DNA from: Candidatus Gillettellia adelgis
Lineage (GTDB): Bacteria > Pseudomonadota > Gammaproteobacteria > Enterobacterales > Enterobacteriaceae
DNA: 64,000 nt
Assembly (NCBI GenBank): GCA_020541285.1
Contig: CP047043.1
Span: 310,001 to 374,000, forward strand
Direction: 5' to 3'
Position numbers and translations under genes: made by a program. A model generated the notes under the pieces. That model saw nothing but the letters and a program-made list of their open reading frames with translations. It was not told the origin of the DNA and ran no database searches. The first letter of the stretch is position 1, and every line of letters starts with the position of its first letter. Below, piece by piece: positions 56,748-64,000 of this stretch.

Positions 56748-58508
56748 TTAGGGTGTATTCCACGTTTCAGTACAATGAAAGTTTAGAAGAGCGTTGTCTG
56801 TAATAAATGTATTTATGCAATTCATTAGGTCTTGTGCGGTTGGCTGTGCCAAAACTTGTATTGCTAAAGCTTGTACATCAGAAAAGTTAGTACTTCGAAT
56901 AATTTTCTTGATTCGAGGGATTGATACTGCGCTCATACTAAACTCATCCAACCCCATACCTAATAATAATAGTGTAGCACGTTCATCGCCAGCTAGTTCA
57001 CCGCACATACCAGTCCATTTACCTTCTGCATGTGCTGCATCAATTACTTGTTTAATTAGACTGAGTACTGATGGGGATAATGGATTATAAAGATGAGCAA
57101 TCATCTCATTGCCTCGATCAACTGCTAGAGTATACTGCGTGAGATCATTTGTTCCAATACTAAAAAAATCAACCTCTTTTGCTAAATAGTGAGCAATCGA
57201 TGCTGCAGCTGGCGTCTCTACCATGACACCTACTTCAATAGTTTTATCAAATGCTTGACCTTCTGCACATAATTGTGCTTGCAAACTAGCGATTTCGCTT
57301 TTAAGATCGCGTACTTCTTCTACGGAAATAATCATCGGAAACATAATGCGCAATGTGCCAAACGTTGAGGCTCGTAGAATCGCGCGTAGCTGAGTATGCA
57401 AGATTTCTCTACGATCCATCGAAATGCGGATAGCACGCCAGCCAAGGAAGGGATTCTCTTCTTTAGGAAGATTCATATACGGCAAGTCTTTATCTCCACC
57501 GATATCCATGGTGCGAATTGTTACTGCCTGTGCACCCATAGCTTCTGCAACGGCTTTATAAGCTTGGAATTGTTCTTCTTCAGTTGGTAATGTATCACGA
57601 TCCATAAAAAGAAATTCGGTACGATACAAGCCGATACCTTCAGCGCCGTTACGTTCAGCACTTATAATATCGCGAATGGTACTAATATTGGCACATATTT
57701 CAACTTGATGCCTATCTAATGTAATTGCTCGAAGATTTTTTAGCTTAGCTAGATTATTTTTTTCAGCGCTATACTGGTTATGGATTTTTTTTAACTGATC
57801 TATTGTTTCAGTAGTAGGATTAATATAAATCTTGTTATTAATCGCATTCAATATTAGGTAGTCACCAGTTTTCACCTGCTTAGTTACATTGATCGTGCCT
57901 ACAATAGCTGGTAATTCTAGAGAACGTGCCATGATGGAGGTATGCGATGTGCTACCACCCAAATCTGTGATGAAACCTAATACTTTTTTTAGGTTCAATT
58001 GTGCGGTTTCCGATGGAGTCAAATCAGTGGCTACAAGGATTACTTCGTCCTGAATCGTGCTGAGATCGACAATGGGCATGCCGAGCATATTCCGCAATAG
58101 ACGCTTTCCTATGTCGCGAACATCAGCTGCTCGCCCTCTTAGATAGTCGTCATCTAATGCCTCTAAGGCATGTGCTTGACCTTCAATGACACTATAAGCC
58201 GCCGCATCAGCGGAGGCATGTTCATCTTTGATTAGGGCGATAATTTCTTGCTCAAGCTCTTCATCTTCTAGTAACATAATATGGCCTTCAAAGATAGCTG
58301 CTTGATCTTTTCCCAAGCTTTTACTGCCTTGACTTTTGATTACCGCTAGTTGTTCAGATGCTTTAGCGCGGCTAGATAGAAAACGTGAGATTTCCTGATC
58401 TATTAGATCTGTGGAAATTTTTTTTCGGTTAATAACAATCTCATCTTCTTTTAATAGAAGAGCCTGACCAAAAGCGATGCCTGGTGATACTACAATACCT
58501 GAAATCAT
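56748..58508 (-). CDS. ptsI: PTS enzyme I (phosphoenolpyruvate-protein phosphotransferase)
   Basis: Enzyme I autophosphorylates from PEP and phosphorylates HPr, starting the PTS relay. It has 586 residues, against 575 in E. coli. The HPr-binding domain is intact ([35 protein letters not shown]). The active-site histidine is in [19 protein letters not shown] near 189, with serine where E. coli has arginine two residues before the TSH. The PEP-binding barrel shows [15 protein letters not shown]-type sequence ([14 protein letters not shown]), [30 protein letters not shown], and the catalytic cysteine in [20 protein letters not shown]. The C-terminus is extended by about eleven residues. It follows ptsH by 49 bp and precedes crr by 21 bp. 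Confidence 0.98.
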   Translation of the reverse strand: MISGIVVSPGIAFGQALLLKEDEIVINRKKISTDLIDQEISRFLSSRAKASEQLAVIKSQGSKSLGKDQAAIFEGHIMLLEDEELEQEIIALIKDEHASADAAAYSVIEGQAHALEALDDDYLRGRAADVRDIGKRLLRNMLGMPIVDLSTIQDEVILVATDLTPSETAQLNLKKVLGFITDLGGSTSHTSIMARSLELPAIVGTINVTKQVKTGDYLILNAINNKIYINPTTETIDQLKKIHNQYSAEKNNLAKLKNLRAITLDRHQVEICANISTIRDIISAERNGAEGIGLYRTEFLFMDRDTLPTEEEQFQAYKAVAEAMGAQAVTIRTMDIGGDKDLPYMNLPKEENPFLGWRAIRISMDRREILHTQLRAILRASTFGTLRIMFPMIISVEEVRDLKSEIASLQAQLCAEGQAFDKTIEVGVMVETPAAASIAHYLAKEVDFFSIGTNDLTQYTLAVDRGNEMIAHLYNPLSPSVLSLIKQVIDAAHAEGKWTGMCGELAGDERATLLLLGMGLDEFSMSAVSIPRIKKIIRSTNFSDVQALAIQVLAQPTAQDLMNCINTFITDNALLNFHCTETWNTP

Positions 58509-58557
58509 AACCCTACCTTTTTTTGACTAGCATTAACTATAACTAGGGATAGATGAA

Positions 58558-58815
58558 TTATTCAAGTTCTGCCATTAGTTTTACTAAATGCTCGACAGCT
58601 TTCCGTTCATCTGTACCAACAGCTTCGATGGTTATTTTGGTGCCTTGAGTCATCCCTAAAGTTTGAAGTTTAAATAAGCTTTTAGCGTTTGCTCTTTTAC
58701 CATTAGAAGTAACGGTGATATCAGAAAAAAAACTTTTAGCTTCTTTTACGAATTGAGCCGCAGGTCTAGTGTGTAGACCATTTGGCGCAGTAATAGTGAT
58801 TTCTTGCTGAAACAT
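58558..58815 (-). CDS. ptsH: Phosphocarrier protein HPr
   Basis: HPr relays phosphate from enzyme I to EIIA proteins. It has 85 residues, as in E. coli. The active histidine is His15 in [16 protein letters not shown], and the regulatory-position serine is in [13 protein letters not shown] (~46). The start at 58815 has a perfect GAGGAG Shine-Dalgarno sequence eight bases upstream; the ORF's earlier ATG at 58872 would add 19 residues with no counterpart in the family. It heads the ptsHI-crr operon. No sugar-specific EIIBC is in the window, so the transported sugar is unknown. Confidence 0.97.
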   Translation of the reverse strand: MFQQEITITAPNGLHTRPAAQFVKEAKSFFSDITVTSNGKRANAKSLFKLQTLGMTQGTKITIEAVGTDERKAVEHLVKLMAELE

Positions 58816-58903
58816 TGATATCTCCTCAAAATTATTAGAGTTAATTATTATACTACTAAATTTCGTTAACAAGTCGGCGTTTAATTATACTGGTTATTAT
58901 CTA

Positions 58904-58930
58904 ATTATAGTAAATGCTCATTCAGCACAA
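58904..58930 (-). promoter_or_regulatory. ptsH: Candidate promoter of ptsHI-crr
   Basis: On the minus strand TTGTGC (58930-58925) and TATAAT (58909-58904) are 15 bases apart, about 90 bases before the ptsH ATG. The -10 is perfect; the -35 and spacing are sub-optimal. No CRP site could be made out with confidence. Confidence 0.25.
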
Positions 58931-59150
58931 CACGATATGTTAGGCGCGATAAATTACAAACATAATTGCCGATTATTACAATTAACCCATCTTGATTATA
59001 TCGGTCACGTTCTTAACGATAAATCAATATAAAAAGATTTCACTATAATCAACAGGGTGACAAGTTTATATATTAAATAATGTACGGTTAAATACTAAAT
59101 CATTCTGAAAAAATCAATCTTTGAATGCTATCGAATATGACTCAACTCAT

Positions 59151-59195
59151 AAAAAAGTTAAAAGCACCTAGAAAGGCGCTTTTAACTTTTTTTAT
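59151..59195. terminator. Orphan bidirectional terminator, probably of lost cysK
   Basis: AAAGTTAAAAGCACC pairs with GGCGCTTTTAACTTT (14 of 15 pairs) around TAGAAA, flanked by A6 on the left and T-runs on the right, so it can terminate on either strand. It lies about 340 bases upstream of ptsH, where E. coli has the cysK terminator. The gene it served has decayed. Confidence 0.7.
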
Positions 59196-59220
59196 GCTAT
59201 CAATCTCATTATGTTAATGC

Positions 59221-59370
59221 TTATTTGTTAAATAGACTAGTAAAATAAGGAAGCAATACGGTATTGCTTATGGGAAAAAGGTAAGATTACTATGATGGTT
59301 TTTCGCTAGAATTAGCTTCTTCAAGTAATCTTACTATTTTAGCCAGGGGTTGATTCATAGAAAATACCTG
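59221..59370 (-). pseudogene. cysK: Possible 3' remnant of cysK
   Basis: Immediately upstream of the orphan terminator, a minus-strand frame broken by two stops reads KIVRLLEEAN, then TVLLP, then YFTSLFNK and a stop. This resembles the end of E. coli O-acetylserine sulfhydrylase (ARRLMEEEG, then VVILP, then ALFADLFTEK) with internal deletions. Gene order (cysK-ptsH-ptsI-crr) and stop-to-terminator distance agree. The similarity is short, so the call rests mainly on position. The rest of cysK, expected up to about 60.2 kb, is not readable. Confidence 0.35.
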
Positions 59371-62300
59371 TAAGACTTTCTCGTTTATTGATTAGAAGTT
59401 TTGCTATGATAATACTTCCACGGTTGCTAATGTGTTAGAGATGCTCAACTAAAACTATCCCTAAAGTGTTCAGAATAAAGCTGTGCTTAATACTTTGATC
59501 TATAACGGACTGGGTGTGAGTCCTTTTCTTCTCATACTTAGCGAATCGCTTGTTTTGGTTGTGTTGTATTCTTACTATAGTGACTCATATCAGTCAGGAT
59601 GTGTAGTGTCTAATTAAAAGATACACTATGTCTACTGTACTGGCAGTGTCTGCGAAGATTTTTGATCATGTTTTGGATTATTAGGTTACGTAAATTGCTA
59701 GATTTTTTATAGGTTAATAGAGCAGTTCAAATATTTAGCCACCATTGTTTTAGTGTTCTCATAGTATCTTGTATTTTATTTTCCACCTTTGTTTAATACA
59801 AGAGTGGCGCATATTGCATATAGTTCTTTACGAGGTGCATGACTATAGTTAACGATATAATAATTGTCAGTCTATAGTTGCAATTTTTCTAAAAAATTCA
59901 GTGCCATTCGTATTTTTCCTTATGTGGCTCTAGGCGCATATTATTGATAGTTACATGCCTGTTGTTTCATGTTTTCTTATCATCTTTATACTAATGTGGC
60001 ATTTGATATTAAAGATTTTAGGTTGACGAAGCTACTTGTAGATAAAGATGTTTATTACCGATACGATTTATATACATTAATATTTATACCGCTTGGTTCT
60101 AGAGTGGTTTGCATATCTTGATTCATAAGTGTAATTTTTAACTTTATTAACATTGCAATAATATATTACGTATATAATAACAGTAGCAGCTGGGAAGTAA
60201 AGAATAAGTTTAAGGGTAGTGACACAAAATATATAGCAGCTAGCACATACTGGTTGCCATTCTTAACTGTTTATCATTCAATTTCTTTAATATATTGCAT
60301 ATTATGTCAATATTATATCTCATAGATCTGATATCGCTATATGCTGATTTACTTAAAAATTGTTTTATTATGAAAGGCTTATATTATTTATACGCGATCG
60401 TAGTGCTTCACCCACTTTCAATGATATATCGTAAAAAATAGTACGCATTCTGTTGAAAGACTTTTAGCACAATGCAGTAGCTGTTATTTTGATCTATTTA
60501 TTACTATTGCTTAGTTTACTAGCAGTTCTGTATCATATCTGTTACTCTACAAGAGGTAACCAGTACCTTTTATATCATCGAGTCAGGTGATGGGATGCTA
60601 ATAAAACAGTCAATATTTCCGTCTAGAATATATCGTAATCATCGATTATTCTACTCACTGTATTATTCAGATATAGTACGTTTATAATATATAAATGGTA
60701 TAATTATTACTATTTTTGTTATTTTATTTTTCAGACGGCTTTTGCCTAATATATAAATTTTATTTTTATGTCGGATAAAAATTATATTTTGTATTTTTAA
60801 ACCGTATTTAATCACTAAGGATTTTAAGTTTTCTATGATCTTGATAACTATTAGGAGTTAGTAAGACCCTTGTAGTAGCAGGTATAGTAGGAGGTATAAT
60901 AGGTATGATTCTTTTAGCATCAGCAGTAAAACTGTTTGTGTATTTTAAGGTTATTTAATAAAGTATATTAAACGGTACTCAGAATGCGGTCACGGCAGTA
61001 TTCTAAATAATAAACTGGCGCTATAAATATAGATCAATACAATCCTGATGTGCATGGCTTCGCGATTAAAGATTAGTAATTATTAGAACACCTGTGTGAG
61101 TTGGACATTAAGAATACGTCTGATTCTTTAGGATGTTATTGCTTTTAGAGTATCAAATCTGCTTGTTTTGAACACGTATAAATTGATTAAGGACCAATGA
61201 AGTTATGTAAAAAGTAAAATATTACAATAGGTGTGCAATTAATTGGAAATGCTAGTGAGAGTAAAAAAGAAATAGAATTATTCAATTCAGGCACTTATAT
61301 TAAGTGCGTTGCTGTGATTTTTATTTGGCATGAAAGTGACAGAATCTTCTTTTGTGCTGGTACTACGCAGTGTGTGACTATGTTTGGAGTAGTTCAATAA
61401 TTATAATTAGATTATGCTTGAAAAGTTTAATAACCCTGTCTTGACATATATAAAACTATAAAGTGTTTATTAGACACATAAGTTTCTTATAGTGGAAATA
61501 TAATTACTAAAAGATCATTGAGTTGCAGATCAATATTTCCTTATGCAAAACTACTCAACAGAGCTATATATTCGTTATTTAAAGTTAGCTGGTGTATCAT
61601 TTGGAATGATTAAGGAAATTTTCACATAGCTATGCATGTTATATACAAAGTTGTAGTACGGTAATCATGTAGTAGTCAAGTCATTGGGGACCGATCGGAG
61701 CAACGCTAAATCTGCACTATAAGGCACACAATATTTATTGAGGTGTATGCAGTCCTAGCAGTTATATTAATAAGTGATAAAATAATAGAGAGTAAGAAAG
61801 ATTTTACCTAAGGTATTAGTATGGTAGATCCGTGAATCTACTAAATATTTCATGATATATCTTTATATAAAAGACAACTTATCTCTAATACTACTAGTTA
61901 TTTAGCTATGTGTATAACTGGCATAATTATAATAGGTTATATAAAGATATATAGAAATGATACAGTATAAATATACCACTGTACTAGTAGGGATTTTAAA
62001 ATATGCCAACTACGTTCTTAATAACGTAGTTGGGTTGGTAGATATTGTTTATTAGGCTAGGATTATACTCTTGTAGGGTTAAAATTACATAATGCGTCAT
62101 TGGTATGTCTTGCAAGTTACATGTATTTAAGATTAATCAAACAAAAACAATACTCAGTGATTCACGGGGTTGTAATCATAAAGATATAGCCTATGATAAA
62201 TTCAGAATATGGGGCTGCTTATATTTACTCGGGGGTTTTATGATACCCTGCTAATAATTTTAGAGTCTTTCAGTCTATTTTAGAGGCTGTAATTACAGCG

Positions 62301-62488
62301 CACAGTATTGTTATATAATTCAAAAGAACTATTAGTAGTTTTGACGAGTAGTTAAGTCACATAAAACATTACATGTAGCAAATAAACAAAAGACTATAAT
62401 AAGTCAGCTTTTTAGTTAGATAATTATACATTAACAAACTCTTTGTTATCTTTATGGCAGTTATTTGCTATTCAATCTCAATATTTTG
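59371..62488. other. 3.1 kb gene-free eroded region between cysK site and obgE
   Basis: AT-rich with no ORF of note and no RNA gene recognised. One perfect 11-bp hairpin (62006-62033) is listed separately. Confidence 0.65.
62006..62033. terminator. Perfect 11-bp hairpin downstream of obgE
   Basis: CCAACTACGTT-CTTAAT-AACGTAGTTGG is a perfect stem of 11 pairs with a six-base loop, about 455 bases past the obgE stop. On the minus strand it is followed by CATATTTT, a poor T-run. It may be the leftover terminator of a gene that once lay downstream of obgE. Confidence 0.35.

Positions 62489-64000
<1,512 letters not shown>

Overview
The window is a piece of the chromosome of an AT-rich gammaproteobacterium of the Enterobacterales. 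It is most likely a long-established, host-restricted insect endosymbiont, Sodalis-allied or similar. Every confident gene is a close orthologue of an Escherichia coli protein and several E. coli gene clusters survive in order. However, only about 26 kb of the 64 kb is coding. The remaining ~38 kb is very AT-rich, full of stop codons and almost free of recognisable sequence. No IS elements, phage, CRISPR, rRNA or tRNA were seen. This fits a genome late in pseudogene erosion where deletion has lagged behind decay. The species assignment is inference.

Layout. 1-2.6 kb: 3' part of coaA, converging on birA and murB (E. coli order). 2.6-7.5 kb: eroded DNA around gmhA (LPS heptose). 7.5-8.8 kb: lysA (lysine). 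8.8-15 kb: a 6 kb gene-free stretch, then rodA. 17.7-32.2 kb: the best-kept block, ndk-rlmN-[pilW lost]-rodZ(truncated)-ispG-hisS-yfgM-bamB-der(frameshifted)-[xseA lost]-guaB-guaA, exactly the E. coli order. 32-37.3 kb: gene-free. 37.3-43.4 kb: pncB-[asnS lost]-OmpF/C-type porin, again E. coli order. 46.6-50.4 kb: galU-ugd-UDP-glucuronate 4-epimerase operon converging on hns. 50.4-56.2 kb: gene-free. 56.2-58.8 kb: ptsH-ptsI-crr with the lost cysK's terminator upstream. 62.5-63.6 kb: obgE.

Functions kept. Cofactors and nucleotides: CoA, biotin-protein ligase, NAD salvage, GMP synthesis, NDP kinase. Isoprenoid step IspG and lysine output LysA. Envelope: MurB, RodA, a stump of RodZ, GmhA, BamB, YfgM, a porin and UDP-uronic acid synthesis. 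Also a complete soluble PTS relay, translation and ribosome factors (HisRS, RlmN, Der, Obg) and the nucleoid protein H-NS. The cell therefore still builds an LPS-bearing, porin-containing envelope.

No new multi-gene system was found. The most interesting signals are small-scale lesions in kept genes. der is split at an A9 tract just after a perfect terminator-like hairpin. One base change in the murB/birA overlap turned birA's start into AUA while keeping its Shine-Dalgarno sequence. galU apparently starts at AUC behind a good Shine-Dalgarno sequence. crr now terminates translation inside the loop of its own terminator. RodZ has been cut down to its cytoplasmic and membrane part.
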